This document shows positions 34,896 to 43,735 of a stretch of DNA of 64,000 nt, piece after piece. The translations under genes and the position numbers were made by a program. Numbering within the stretch: the stretch's first letter is position 1; every line of letters starts with the position of its first letter. The notes below the pieces were generated by a model. The model made no database searches, had not been told where the DNA came from, and worked only from the letters and a program-made list of their open reading frames with translations. Source of the stretch: a bacterium DOLZORAL124_38_8 (GTDB lineage: Bacteria; Patescibacteriota; Gracilibacteria; UBA4473); assembly GCA_002747745.1 (NCBI GenBank), contig PDQG01000005.1, positions 92,524 through 156,523 on the forward strand. Reading direction: 5' to 3'.

Positions 34896-35342
34896 ATGCG
34901 GTGTCCAAGTTGTAGTTTTGGGAGTTCAAAGGTGGTTGATTCGCGGATGTCAAACGCGAATAATTCTATTCGACGGCGACGAGAATGTGAAAGTTGTAAG
35001 TTTCGGTTTACTACGTTTGAGCGGTTGCAAAGTACCAATTTTTTTGTGAAAAAACGAAACGGAAGTACGGAACCGTACGACCGAGATAAACTAGAAAAAG
35101 GGATTTTGTTGTCGTGTGTTAAACGTCCGATTGATACAGGGAAAATTAAAGAAAATCTGAATGAACTGGAAGAAAAATGGGGACGGGAACAGACGGTTTC
35201 GACCCAAAAAATTGGGAAAGAAGTTCTTACCATGCTGAAAGAATTAGATCGAGTAGCGTTTATTCGGTTTGCGTCGGTGTATCGAGATTTTGAAGATTTG
35301 GAGAGTTTTGAAACAGAAGTAAAAAAATTATTAAACGAATAA
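34896..35342 (+). CDS. nrdR: Transcriptional repressor NrdR
   Basis: Repressor of ribonucleotide reductase genes, sensing ATP/dATP. 148 residues: zinc ribbon MRCPSC...CESCKFRFTTFE and an ATP-cone domain (VKKRNGSTEPYDRDKLEKGI). It lies 4 nt after dnaN and 3 nt before purC, so the three genes form an operon. No nrd gene or NrdR box is seen in the window. Confidence 0.97.
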   Translation: MRCPSCSFGSSKVVDSRMSNANNSIRRRRECESCKFRFTTFERLQSTNFFVKKRNGSTEPYDRDKLEKGILLSCVKRPIDTGKIKENLNELEEKWGREQTVSTQKIGKEVLTMLKELDRVAFIRFASVYRDFEDLESFETEVKKLLNE

Positions 35343-35345
35343 AGA

Positions 35346-36326
35346 ATGAAAAATATTCAACCAACGGCTTTGGCACACACTATTGATACTATTAACTGGG
35401 ACGGAGCACCAAAAATAAACGGAAAGGTGCGAGAATCGTTTTCGTTATCAAATAATAAACGAGCGTTGGTGGTAACCGACCGAATTTCGGCGTTTGATTT
35501 TGTGCTTGGAACGGTGCCATTCAAAGGGCAAGTCTTGAACAAAATTGCGGCGTGGTGGTTTAACAAAATCGATGGAATCGTGCCTCATCACTTGTTATCA
35601 GTGCCGCACGGAAACGTATCAATTGTGAAAAATGTAACAGTGCTTCCCGTGGAAATCATCGTGCGAGGATACTTGACTGGAACGACAAAAACGTCGTCTT
35701 GGTATGCGTACAACAACTTAGACCGAAAAATTTGTGGGTTGGAAATGCCAGCTGGCATGAAGAAAAACGAAAAGTTTGCACAGCCAATTATTACGCCTAC
35801 TACCAAACCTAAAGCGGGGAGCGGTGAACACGATGAACCAATCTCGAAAGCCGAGATTTTAGCGCAAGGATTAGTGGCTCCTGAAGTGTATGAAAAAGTA
35901 GAAGAATATGCCTTAAAGATGTTTGCGATTGGGCAAGCCGAAGCGGCAAAAAAAGGATTGATTTTGGTGGATACAAAATACGAAATGGGAATCGATGCAG
36001 ACGGGAATTTGATTGTTATTGATGAGATTCATACGCCAGATAGTTCTCGATATTGGGTGGCCGATTCGTATGAAGCGCGAATGAATGCTGATGAAGAACC
36101 AGAAATGCTGGATAAAGAGTTTGTCCGCCGAATGGTGGTAGAGGCTGGGTACGATGTAAATGACGAAACGCAAAATCCGTCTGATTTTTTGACCGATGAA
36201 GTGAAATTAATGGCCAGTCAAAAATACATTGAGTTGTACGAAAAAATTACCGGAGAATCGTTTGCGTTTCCAAACATTGAAACGCAAATGGATGATTTAT
36301 TAGCGGCGTTAGAAGCGAATAATTAG
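35346..36326 (+). CDS. purC: Phosphoribosylaminoimidazole-succinocarboxamide synthase
   Basis: SAICAR synthetase of de novo purine synthesis. 326 residues, the long form. KVRESF at the N-terminus, LVVTDRISAFDFVLG, HLLSVPHGN...LPVEIIVRGYLTGT, LVDTKYEMGIDADGNLIVIDEIHTPDSSRYW. CPR genomes often lack purine synthesis, so its presence is notable; no other pur gene is near. Last gene of the dnaN-nrdR-purC group, followed by a terminator. Confidence 0.96.
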   Translation: MKNIQPTALAHTIDTINWDGAPKINGKVRESFSLSNNKRALVVTDRISAFDFVLGTVPFKGQVLNKIAAWWFNKIDGIVPHHLLSVPHGNVSIVKNVTVLPVEIIVRGYLTGTTKTSSWYAYNNLDRKICGLEMPAGMKKNEKFAQPIITPTTKPKAGSGEHDEPISKAEILAQGLVAPEVYEKVEEYALKMFAIGQAEAAKKGLILVDTKYEMGIDADGNLIVIDEIHTPDSSRYWVADSYEARMNADEEPEMLDKEFVRRMVVEAGYDVNDETQNPSDFLTDEVKLMASQKYIELYEKITGESFAFPNIETQMDDLLAALEANN

Positions 36327-36370
36327 AAAATAGTTAGCAAGTCTACGAGTGATTGAGTGAGCCAGTAAAA

Positions 36371-36398
36371 AAGAGAAGATTTTAAATCTTCTCTTTTT
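36371..36398 (+). terminator. Terminator after purC
   Basis: Hairpin AAGAGAAGAT-TTTAA-ATCTTCTCTT followed by TTT; could also serve the convergent gene. Confidence 0.8.
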
Positions 36399-36432
36399 GT
36401 TCTTTATTCAAAAGTAATTTTCTTGTTTGTGC

Positions 36433-37917
36433 TTAAATCGGTTCGTTCCGATCAGGGAATAGACTTACAGATTTTTCATTCTTGTAGGGGAGTTTTTTCC
36501 ACGATTTATCTGCTCGGAGTTCAAAGATTTCTCCTGGACACGGAATATCAATATGCGTTTCTTTTAAGTTTTCTTGTAGGTACATTTCTTGTCGCAGCAC
36601 GGTCATAGATTTGTCTTCTCCGTGCACTAAGAAAATTTGTTTATTGGTTTTTCCGGTCCCATTGGCAAATCGCAACAATCCTTTTTGGTCGGCATGACCA
36701 GAAAACGCATTAAAGATTTTTACATGCGCTCGTACGGTGTGTGGTTCTCCAAAAATATTAACGGGGTTTTCACCTTCAATAATTTTTCGTCCCAACGTGT
36801 TTTCAGCCATATATCCAATAATCAAAATCAAGTTTCGTTCGTCATTAATATTGTTGGCTAAATGGTGTCGAATTCGTCCGGCTTCACACATCCCACTCGC
36901 CGAAATAATAATGGCAGGGCTTGGAACCTCATTTAAATCTTTTGATTCTTCCACACTTTTCGTGAATCGTAATCCGTGGGCTTCGTCTAAGAATGGGTCT
37001 TCGCCGGCGTCTACCAAGTCCAACAATTGTTGATCGAAACATTCAGGGTGAATGTGGAACACATCCGTGGCTTTGGTTGCTAACGGAGAATCAACAAAAA
37101 TTGGTACTTCAGGAATTTTCCCGGCTTTGGTTAACATTCGCAAAATGTACAAAATTTCTTGGGTTCGTTCAACCGCAAAGGCTGGAATGTAAATTTTCCC
37201 TTTTCGTTCGAAACAGGCCAAAATTTCAGCCACTAATTTTTCTTCAATATCAGTAATTTCGTCGTGGAAACGGTTTCCGTAGGTCGATTCTGAAATTAAT
37301 ACATCTAAGTTTTCTAGTTGTACGGGGTCCTTTAGAATTGGTAATTTTTTTCGTCCTAAATCACCCGTAAATCCAAATCGAATTTTTTGTCCGGTGTCTT
37401 GGTCGTCAATTTCCCATTCTTCCACGGCACTTCCGAGCACGTGTCCTGCATCTTGAAACGTTACATACACTCCTGGTGCCACTCGGAACTTTTGTCCGTA
37501 GCTCACACTTCGGAAGTTCCGTAAAGTTCGTTCAGCGTCTTCCATGGTGTATAGCGGCGTGGCATCGGGTTGTTTTCCGCTTTTAACCAGCCATTCAGCA
37601 TCGTATTCTTGAATATGCGCTGAATCAGGCAACATAATCGAACACAAATCTCGGGTGGCATGAGTACAGAAAATTGGTCCTTCAAATCCTTCTTTAATCA
37701 AAATTGGTAACGCTCCGGAATGGTCAATGTGGGCGTGGCTAAGTACCACGGCATCAATCTCTTTCGCATCAAACGGAAAGATTTTATTGGCTCGTTCGGC
37801 CGCTTTCCGTCGTCCTTGGAACAATCCGCAATCGAGCAATATTTTTTTTCCGTTAATATGCATCAAATGTTTTGATCCAGTTACATTACGGGCGGCACCA
37901 GAGAATTCTAATTTCAT
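36433..37917 (-). CDS. Beta-CASP metallo-beta-lactamase-fold RNase (RMMBL)
   Basis: 494 residues of the CPSF73/YsiA-like family of RNA-processing metallo-hydrolases: VLSHAHIDHSGALPIL (HxHxDH zinc site), beta-CASP insert with VDSPLATKATDVF, IIISASGMCEAGRIRHHL, and the C-terminal RMMBL domain with NAFSGHADQ and FLVHGE. Acts as an endo/exoribonuclease in RNA turnover. In CPR such enzymes probably stand in for RNase E. Monocistronic. Confidence 0.92.
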   Translation of the reverse strand: MKLEFSGAARNVTGSKHLMHINGKKILLDCGLFQGRRKAAERANKIFPFDAKEIDAVVLSHAHIDHSGALPILIKEGFEGPIFCTHATRDLCSIMLPDSAHIQEYDAEWLVKSGKQPDATPLYTMEDAERTLRNFRSVSYGQKFRVAPGVYVTFQDAGHVLGSAVEEWEIDDQDTGQKIRFGFTGDLGRKKLPILKDPVQLENLDVLISESTYGNRFHDEITDIEEKLVAEILACFERKGKIYIPAFAVERTQEILYILRMLTKAGKIPEVPIFVDSPLATKATDVFHIHPECFDQQLLDLVDAGEDPFLDEAHGLRFTKSVEESKDLNEVPSPAIIISASGMCEAGRIRHHLANNINDERNLILIIGYMAENTLGRKIIEGENPVNIFGEPHTVRAHVKIFNAFSGHADQKGLLRFANGTGKTNKQIFLVHGEDKSMTVLRQEMYLQENLKETHIDIPCPGEIFELRADKSWKKLPYKNEKSVSLFPDRNEPI

Positions 37918-38004
37918 TTTTTGTTTTTATTTTTAAAAAATTCTGGTCATTTTATCACAGAATTAAGGTTTTTTCAATGAAATTTCCTTTTCAGAAACAA
38001 ATAT

Positions 38005-39333
38005 TTATGTTTTATTATTCGTTTTTTGATAGTACCGCCATAATAAAAATCCTAACAGGCAGGCGTTGAGGGTGTTGGCAATAAAGTTTCCAAAGGCCAG
38101 TCCGAGCACGGCTTGTTCGCCCGTAAAAACTTGGAGGGCTAATACGGCGGCGGTAGAAGTGGCTAGTAGTAACGAAGTAACCGTGGTTATGGTTGGCACA
38201 TGGTTTTGGTTGTTAGCAAAAAAAGTTTTTGATAACAATGGGTTTAAGCACGCCATAGGCAAAGATAAAACCGTCCAAAAGAAAACCATGCTGGTCATGT
38301 TTAGAATATGTGGTTGCGGGTTATAGAGCAGTTCTACGATTTGGGGCGCAAAACCAGCACAGATGAGCGAAAAGGGAACGGTTAGGAGCAAAGCAAGGCT
38401 GACTCCTTGTAGTACGATTCGTTTTTGTTTTTGAGGTTGGTGAATGGTTTGGCTTAGTTTTGGAAAAAAAATCGTTCCAATCGAAAACCCCACAATTGAT
38501 AACAAAATGTGTCCCAACGCGCTTCCGATAGAAAAAGATGATAATGAGCCGGCTATCAAGAACGAGGCAATAAACACATCGGCTGATTGGTTTACTTGAA
38601 ACGCCCCACCGTTAATTAGGCGGTAGCCAAAGTCGCTGAGGAGGTTTTTCCATAAATAAACGGGTTTTTTCCAGTTTATAGTGGGCGCTGAAGACCATTT
38701 TGTGTAAACAATACTGCTTCCTAAGTGTAGCGCGGCTCCCGTTACGGCGGCTACTCCAATAGCGTTTAAACCCATTTGGGGAGCCAATAATTTGGTTCCA
38801 AGCGCCACACTGGCCATGTATAAAACAGGGTTGAGGGCACTGGTTAAAAATCGTTCGTGGGCTTGATGAAAGGCGATAAGAATAGAAGAGAACGACAGCA
38901 AAAAAACCGATCCAAACAAGTAACGAGATAGATGTGATATGACGGCTTGTTGTTGGGGTTCAAATCCGCCCGCAAATAAGGGCGTTAAATATTGTGGGAA
39001 GAGGGCGCCAAACAAACAAAAGAGGCCAAATATTACGCCTAAAAACAATAAAAAACTATTCAAAAAAAGGTACTGGTCGGTTTTAGTTTTGGCTTGGTGT
39101 ACACGTGGAATTACCACTGCCGAGACGGTTCCGGCAATAAGGATGAAGTAGAAAAAGTCTGGTATTCGAAAGGCGGCAAAAATTAAATCGCTTTGTCCGT
39201 CTGCTTGAAAAAACTCTAAAAATACTCGGTCTCGCCAGAGTCCAAACAATTTGCTTACCAAGGCTGATGCTGCGAGCAAGGCTCCAGCTCCAAGCAGTTT
39301 TGATTTAAGCGTTTGGAGTAATAATTTTTTCAT
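38005..39333 (-). CDS. murJ: Lipid II flippase MurJ (MviN family)
   Basis: Translocates lipid II across the membrane for peptidoglycan synthesis. About 442 residues, roughly fourteen hydrophobic helices. MurJ features: SALVSKLFGLWRDRVFLEFF, DLIFAAFRIPDFFYFILIAGTVSAVVIP, LGHILLSIVGFSIGTIFFPKLSQ. Slightly short for the family at the C-terminus (usually about 510). Start taken at MKKLLLQTL (39333); the frame is open to 39369. Confidence 0.9.
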   Translation of the reverse strand: MKKLLLQTLKSKLLGAGALLAASALVSKLFGLWRDRVFLEFFQADGQSDLIFAAFRIPDFFYFILIAGTVSAVVIPRVHQAKTKTDQYLFLNSFLLFLGVIFGLFCLFGALFPQYLTPLFAGGFEPQQQAVISHLSRYLFGSVFLLSFSSILIAFHQAHERFLTSALNPVLYMASVALGTKLLAPQMGLNAIGVAAVTGAALHLGSSIVYTKWSSAPTINWKKPVYLWKNLLSDFGYRLINGGAFQVNQSADVFIASFLIAGSLSSFSIGSALGHILLSIVGFSIGTIFFPKLSQTIHQPQKQKRIVLQGVSLALLLTVPFSLICAGFAPQIVELLYNPQPHILNMTSMVFFWTVLSLPMACLNPLLSKTFFANNQNHVPTITTVTSLLLATSTAAVLALQVFTGEQAVLGLAFGNFIANTLNACLLGFLLWRYYQKTNNKT

Positions 39334-39375
39334 ACCATTTACTTGTACTATTTTTGCATTTTTGGGCAAGTGTTG

Positions 39376-39403
39376 TTGACTTGTGGTGTTTTTGTTTTAT
39401 ATT
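39376..39403 (+). promoter_or_regulatory. Promoter of small ORF, leaderless arrangement
   Basis: TTGACT, 16 nt, TATATT, then 7 nt to the ATG at 39411. It also decides the start codon of this small gene. Confidence 0.6.
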
Positions 39404-39410
39404 TTTTTTG

Positions 39411-39635
39411 ATGGCACATTTGGCAAATTCAATGGCGGAATATTTAGGAAATGAAAATGATTTATTTGATTTGCAAAACTTGTCTAATAAAGAGCGGTTA
39501 TTAGCTCATGAAAAGTTTTTAGAGTATGTTAAAAAAATACATAAAGGGTTTACATTAGCAGTGAGAGAATGTAATGAATCTAAAAAAACTCAAAATTCAT
39601 TCTTGGCGGCTTTAGATTTTTGTAGAAAGCCGTAA
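39411..39635 (+). CDS. Small protein, unknown, in cassette-like locus
   Basis: 74 residues, soluble, helix-rich (MAHLANSMAEYLGNEND, NKERLLAHEKFLEYVKK), with two Cys near the C-terminus. No family recognised. Strong promoter elements 7 nt from the ATG support it as real. Its stop codon lies inside the left arm of a large inverted-repeat structure (39629-39745), an arrangement like a gene and its attC site in an integron cassette. Confidence 0.6.
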   Translation: MAHLANSMAEYLGNENDLFDLQNLSNKERLLAHEKFLEYVKKIHKGFTLAVRECNESKKTQNSFLAALDFCRKP

Positions 39636-39745
39636 CGAACCAGGTGTAAAAGCTGTGCTTTCTTTGCCGTCAGGCAAAGTGTGCAATTTTTCCATTAGAA
39701 AAAAATTGCACAGCATTGCTTTTTACACCATGTTATCGGTAGTTG
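39629..39745 (+). repeat. Large imperfect inverted repeat, attC-like
   Basis: Nested arms: CCGTAAC/GTTATCGG outermost, GGTGTAAAAGC/GCTTTTTACACC next, then two inner hairpins (TTTGCC/GGCAAA and GTGCAATTTTT/AAAAAATTGCAC). Size (about 110 bp), nested arms with an unpaired spacer (GAACCA) and overlap with the upstream gene's stop codon resemble integron attC sites, but the outer boxes do not fit the RYYYAAC/GTTRRRY consensus well. Confidence 0.5.
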
Positions 39746-39747
39746 TT

Positions 39748-40185
39748 TTATTTTAATTCTAAATTTGGATATGGATTCTCTTCGCTAGCTTTTCTCCATA
39801 TACTACTATCTGCTATTTTTAATCTTTCTTGTAAATTAAAATCACCCATTTTATTAAACATGCTTTCTAATATAATATCATCACCATTTTCTTTTTTGAC
39901 AAAGCCATTAGTTTCTCTAGCTAAAAAATATGCTACTCTATAAACATTTTCTTCATTACAAGATTCAATTTCAAAAAGCAATGGTTTGTCTTTTATTTTA
40001 ATAATCTCAAAAAATAAATTATTATTTTGTCGAGAACACATATATAACTCTGTCCAATCTTTACTTGTTACAGGGAAAGCATCTCCTTCACTGTCATAAT
40101 TATAGAAGTCATCTCCAAAAAAATAACTTCCAAAAACTCTAAAATCTGGGCGTTTTAAATTTACTGTAACAATAAGTTTAAACAT
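39748..40185 (-). CDS. Hypothetical protein in inverted-repeat-flanked cassette
   Basis: 145 residues, soluble, acidic, rich in Phe, Asn and Asp (GSYFFGDDFYNYDSEGDAF), no family recognised. Arg is mostly AGA here, unlike the CGA/CGT of neighbouring genes, which suggests recent acquisition. The gene lies between GTTATCGGTAGTTG (39732-39745) and CAATTACCGATAAC (40198-40211), inverted copies matching at 13 of 14 positions. Confidence 0.6.
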   Translation of the reverse strand: MFKLIVTVNLKRPDFRVFGSYFFGDDFYNYDSEGDAFPVTSKDWTELYMCSRQNNNLFFEIIKIKDKPLLFEIESCNEENVYRVAYFLARETNGFVKKENGDDIILESMFNKMGDFNLQERLKIADSSIWRKASEENPYPNLELK

Positions 40186-40197
40186 ATTTTATTCCTC

Positions 40198-40211
40198 AAT
40201 TACCGATAACA
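40198..40211. repeat. Inverted copy of 14-bp cassette boundary
   Basis: CAATTACCGATAAC, reverse complement of the 39732-39745 sequence except for one base. Confidence 0.7.
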
Positions 40212-40235
40212 CGAGTATATACGCAATAGGTATAT

Positions 40236-40281
40236 TGTAAATTGCGTTTTACACTTTGATTTGGAATATAAAACGCAATTG
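40236..40281 (-). terminator. Probable terminator after pyrE
   Basis: Twelve-pair stem AATTGCGTTTTA/TAAAACGCAATT; on the minus strand it follows pyrE and is trailed by a short T-run. Confidence 0.6.
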
Positions 40282-40286
40282 CCTTT

Positions 40287-40913
40287 CTACTCTTTCCACC
40301 AATCAGATGGATTTTGATGGAATCGTACCAATTCATCTTTTTCTGTGTCCGAAATTTTTCCTGTTTCTACCAAGGCTTCGATAATTTCGTCAAAATTAGT
40401 AAGCGGAACCATGTTTAGTCCGCTTTTTTTGGAGTTAGCGTTTACGAGTTTCTGGTTCCAGGTAAAAATTCCTAAAACGTGTGATACTTTGGCCTCAAGT
40501 TCGTTTCGTAAGGCTTCGGCGGATTTAATAGACGAGTTCCCAGTCGAAAAAGCGTCTTCGATTACCACAATGTTTTGGTGGTTTTGTCCTCGTCCTTCTA
40601 CCATTTTTCCGGCTCCGTGCCCTTTGGGTTTACTCCGTACATACAACATAGGCACGTTTAATCGTTCGGCTACAAAGGCCGCCCACGGAATACCCGCTGT
40701 TGCGGTTCCAGCCACAAAATCAATGGGAAGATTGTGTTGTTTTATTTCGTTTAAAAATCCTTCTACAATAGTGTTTCGGGCTTCTGGCAATGAGATAAGT
40801 TCGCGGCAATCGCAATAAATAGGCGATTTTATCCCACTTGTCCAGACGAATGGGTTTTTAAAATTAGTTTGGACAATTCCAGCCGATACGAGTGTTTGTG
40901 CAATGTTTTTCAT
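40287..40913 (-). CDS. pyrE: Orotate phosphoribosyltransferase
   Basis: Forms OMP from orotate and PRPP in pyrimidine synthesis. 208 residues. KSPIYCDCRELISLPEAR, VAGTATAGIPWAAFVAERL, MLYVRSKPKGHG and the PRPP-binding loop NIVVIEDAFSTGNSSIKS are all family features. The ATG at 40913 follows TATAGT by 7 nt. No other pyr gene in the window. Confidence 0.95.
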   Translation of the reverse strand: MKNIAQTLVSAGIVQTNFKNPFVWTSGIKSPIYCDCRELISLPEARNTIVEGFLNEIKQHNLPIDFVAGTATAGIPWAAFVAERLNVPMLYVRSKPKGHGAGKMVEGRGQNHQNIVVIEDAFSTGNSSIKSAEALRNELEAKVSHVLGIFTWNQKLVNANSKKSGLNMVPLTNFDEIIEALVETGKISDTEKDELVRFHQNPSDWWKE

Positions 40914-40920
40914 CAAAATT

Positions 40921-40926
40921 ACTATA
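40921..40926 (-). promoter_or_regulatory. -10 box of pyrE, leaderless arrangement
   Basis: TATAGT on the minus strand, 7 nt before the ATG of pyrE. Confidence 0.5.
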
Positions 40927-40952
40927 CTAAAATTTGGGTTTAAAACGAGTTT

Positions 40953-43274
40953 TTATAGGTTTTTTCGTAAAGAGTCGAGTTGTTTGCGGTTGACGATTTT
41001 GAGTAAGGTTTCGTCGTCGGCGTTTTGAATGGCTGAGACGCTTCCGATGGTTTGCAAGAGTTTCTTCTTGGTTACACCACCAATGCCTGGTACTTCGTCG
41101 AGGGCTGATTTGACCATTTTTTTGGCGCGGAGGTTGCGGTTAAACGAGATGGCAAATCGGTGGGCTTCGTCTCGGATTCGTTGTAGCAATAACGAGGCCG
41201 CGGAGGTGTTGGGAATATTAATTTGCTCGAATTGTAGTTCGCCGTTGATAAATTTTCCTCTAAATACCTCTTCCTCTTGTTTGGCCAGCGCAATGATTTG
41301 AGTACTGATATCAAGTGGTAAATTTTGGTATTCTTTGAGCGTTTCTAGTACGGCTGAAAGTTGCCCTTTCCCGCCATCAATTACAATTAAATCAGGGTTT
41401 TTAGAGATTTCTTTGGGTGGGAGTTTTATTTTCCATTCGTAACTTTTCCAAATGGTGTTGGTTTCAGGATACGTTTCTGACATTTCTTTAATATATTTTT
41501 GTATTTTTTTGAGTGGTTTCTGGTTTACTTTGAATCCTAATTTTGTGTAGAAAATCTCTGCTGAAACGTCTGGTACTACGAATAGTTTTTTGATTCCGTC
41601 TTCTAAGACTTTTTGGGAAATTTTTTGTATAAGTTGTGTGCCAAGACCCTTCCCTCTTTGATTTTTTTTTACGACGATTCCTTCTATTTCCGCCATTTGC
41701 GGGGGAAATATTTTTAATTTTATTCTTCCCATAATTTCGCCTTTTTTATTATATGCGGCGAGGAATTTATATTTTTCTTCATCAAAATTTTCTTCTTCGA
41801 AATTTGTCATTGATGGCCAGCCGAGTTCTTGGCTGAAAATTTTGTCTCCAAATTCAAGTAAGGCTTGTTTTTCAGCTTTGGTGGTAGGTGTTTTGAAGGT
41901 TGTCGTATCCTTCTGTTCACTGGTAGGCTTGTTCTTAAAGGCACTAAATCTCCGTCCTAACACTTCTCGCATAGACTGAAAATCATCAATTTCGCCGGGT
42001 TTGAGCGTTTGAATTTTGTAGCGTCGATACTCGTTTTTGGCGGGTTTTCCGTTTAAAAACACTATTTGGCTGGCGACGGTTTGTTGTCCTGCAAAATGAG
42101 AAATGTCGTAGCATTCCATCCGATTGATGGCTTTTAAATTTAGCTTTTCGGCTAACTGTGGCAAGGCTTTGGTAAAATTCTCGTTTTGAGTTAGTTTGGT
42201 AATGGCTGATTTTTTGGCAAAATTTTCCGCGTTCTTCTGCGCGAGTTCGACTACTTTTAGTTTGTCTCCTTGATAGGGGACTTCTTGCTTAATATTGATG
42301 GAATTGTTTTTGGTGGCACTTAAAAATTCGTTTAATTCGGTGTCTGAGTTGGGAACAAATGGCAACAATATTTCCTTGGGAAAACTATCTACATAGGTAT
42401 AAAATTGTTGTAGAAATTGCCCCAGTACCACTGAGTCTTCTTCAAACTCGGGAGCGGATATTTTAATTTCGGATTGGTCCACAAATTTTCCGTTCCGAAA
42501 CATCATGCGCACAAAGTAAGCGGTGTTGTGTTGGCGCACCAGTCCAATAACATCTCGTGAGACGGTTTGCTCAAACTCGATAATTTGTTTTTGGGTTGAA
42601 CCTTGGATGCTGGTAATTAAATCACGCGTTTTAGCGGCGGCTTCAAAGTTGCGGTCTTGGGCAAACTGCATCATTTGTGTTTGCAGTTCTTTGATTACAT
42701 CTTGATTGTCGCCCCGTAAAAACCGAATCATCCGTTTGATATTGGTTTTGTATTCGTCATCGGATAAGGTTTTTTGTAGCATTTTGGCTACATAGTTATC
42801 TTTTTTGGCGTCCACCATTTTGGCTCCAAAAAATTTTTGGCAAAAGGCAATGGTGTTCCGAAAACTTTTGGCACTCGTCCGTGGTCCAATGTATGTCGAG
42901 CCATCGTTTATGAGCCGTCGAGTGATTTCCATTTTCGGTAAATCTTCTTTGGTGATACGCAAATATAAAAAATTTTTATCGTCTCGTAGTAAAATATTAT
43001 ATTTTGGTTGATGTTTTTTAATGAGTGTGTTTTCTAAGATTAAAGCTTCGGTTTCGCTGCCCACAATACGGGTTTCGACGCTTTGAATATGTTTTACGAG
43101 TGACGCAGTTTTGGGTGATTTATTGTTTTTTAAAAAATACGATTTTACTCGTTTTCGTAGGTTTTTGGCTTTGCCGATATAAATAATTTTATCGTTTTTG
43201 TCTTTAAATAAATAACACCCCGGATTCGTTGGAATCAGGGTGGAATCTAAAACGAATGGGCTTGGTTTAGTCAT
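40953..43274 (-). CDS. uvrC: UvrABC excinuclease subunit C with inserted GNAT acetyltransferase domain
   Basis: UvrC makes both incisions in nucleotide excision repair. 773 residues against about 600 normally. Order: GIY-YIG nuclease (PGCYLFKDKNDKIIYIGKAKNLRKR), UVR motif (about 205-235), RNase H-like nuclease beginning MECYDISHFAGQQTVAS (about 390), then after MREVLGRRF (about 438) an insert of about 180 residues, then the nuclease resumes at DLIVIDGGKGQLSAV (about 628) and ends with helix-hairpin-helix motifs. The insert carries a GNAT acetyl-CoA site (IEGIVVKKNQRGKGLGTQLIQ) and a typical FYTKLGFK end. Frame is open throughout. Confidence 0.95.
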   Translation of the reverse strand: MTKPSPFVLDSTLIPTNPGCYLFKDKNDKIIYIGKAKNLRKRVKSYFLKNNKSPKTASLVKHIQSVETRIVGSETEALILENTLIKKHQPKYNILLRDDKNFLYLRITKEDLPKMEITRRLINDGSTYIGPRTSAKSFRNTIAFCQKFFGAKMVDAKKDNYVAKMLQKTLSDDEYKTNIKRMIRFLRGDNQDVIKELQTQMMQFAQDRNFEAAAKTRDLITSIQGSTQKQIIEFEQTVSRDVIGLVRQHNTAYFVRMMFRNGKFVDQSEIKISAPEFEEDSVVLGQFLQQFYTYVDSFPKEILLPFVPNSDTELNEFLSATKNNSINIKQEVPYQGDKLKVVELAQKNAENFAKKSAITKLTQNENFTKALPQLAEKLNLKAINRMECYDISHFAGQQTVASQIVFLNGKPAKNEYRRYKIQTLKPGEIDDFQSMREVLGRRFSAFKNKPTSEQKDTTTFKTPTTKAEKQALLEFGDKIFSQELGWPSMTNFEEENFDEEKYKFLAAYNKKGEIMGRIKLKIFPPQMAEIEGIVVKKNQRGKGLGTQLIQKISQKVLEDGIKKLFVVPDVSAEIFYTKLGFKVNQKPLKKIQKYIKEMSETYPETNTIWKSYEWKIKLPPKEISKNPDLIVIDGGKGQLSAVLETLKEYQNLPLDISTQIIALAKQEEEVFRGKFINGELQFEQINIPNTSAASLLLQRIRDEAHRFAISFNRNLRAKKMVKSALDEVPGIGGVTKKKLLQTIGSVSAIQNADDETLLKIVNRKQLDSLRKNL

Positions 43275-43295
43275 AGCACAAATAAGCAATAAGGC

Positions 43296-43727
43296 TTATC
43301 CAGTATAATCTTTTGTCCCGTAAAACACAATTTCGGTTCGAGCCAAATTAAAGTTTTTTTCTTTTTTTAATTGTTTGGCAATGGCATCGTGGTAGTTCAA
43401 AAAAATGCTTTCGGCTTGTCCACTTTTTTCGCAAATTAAAAAGTGTTCTACTTCTTTGGTGTTGGTTGGGTTAGCCGTAGGCATATATTTTCGGTCTACT
43501 TTTTTGGCCATTCCGGTTTCGAGTAATCGATCCATAATTCGGTATCCGGTGGCTAAATCGATTGATTTTCCGTTAGAATCAACGGTGGCTACCATTTCGG
43601 CAATTGAGAGTGGTTTCCGAGTTTCGGCTAGTACTCGAGCCATATTCCGCACGCCAGCGGTAATGCGCCAGTTTTTTTCTTTAAAACGTTGGGCGACGAA
43701 CTGTTCAAATTCTGCTACTGATAACAT
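43296..43727 (-). CDS. Fur-family-like transcriptional regulator
   Basis: 143 residues: a winged-helix domain of Fur type (RITAGVRNMARVLAETRKPLSIAEMV...SIDLATGYRIMDRLLETGMAKKV) and a short dimerisation-like domain (EHFLICEKSGQAESI). The HHH metal ligands and the CxxC zinc pairs of classic Fur/Zur are missing, so metal sensing is doubtful. ATG at 43727 follows TATTAT by 8 nt. It is 21 nt upstream of uvrC on the same strand, so it may be cotranscribed with uvrC. Confidence 0.75.
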   Translation of the reverse strand: MLSVAEFEQFVAQRFKEKNWRITAGVRNMARVLAETRKPLSIAEMVATVDSNGKSIDLATGYRIMDRLLETGMAKKVDRKYMPTANPTNTKEVEHFLICEKSGQAESIFLNYHDAIAKQLKKEKNFNLARTEIVFYGTKDYTG

Positions 43728-43735
43728 CGTGGCGT

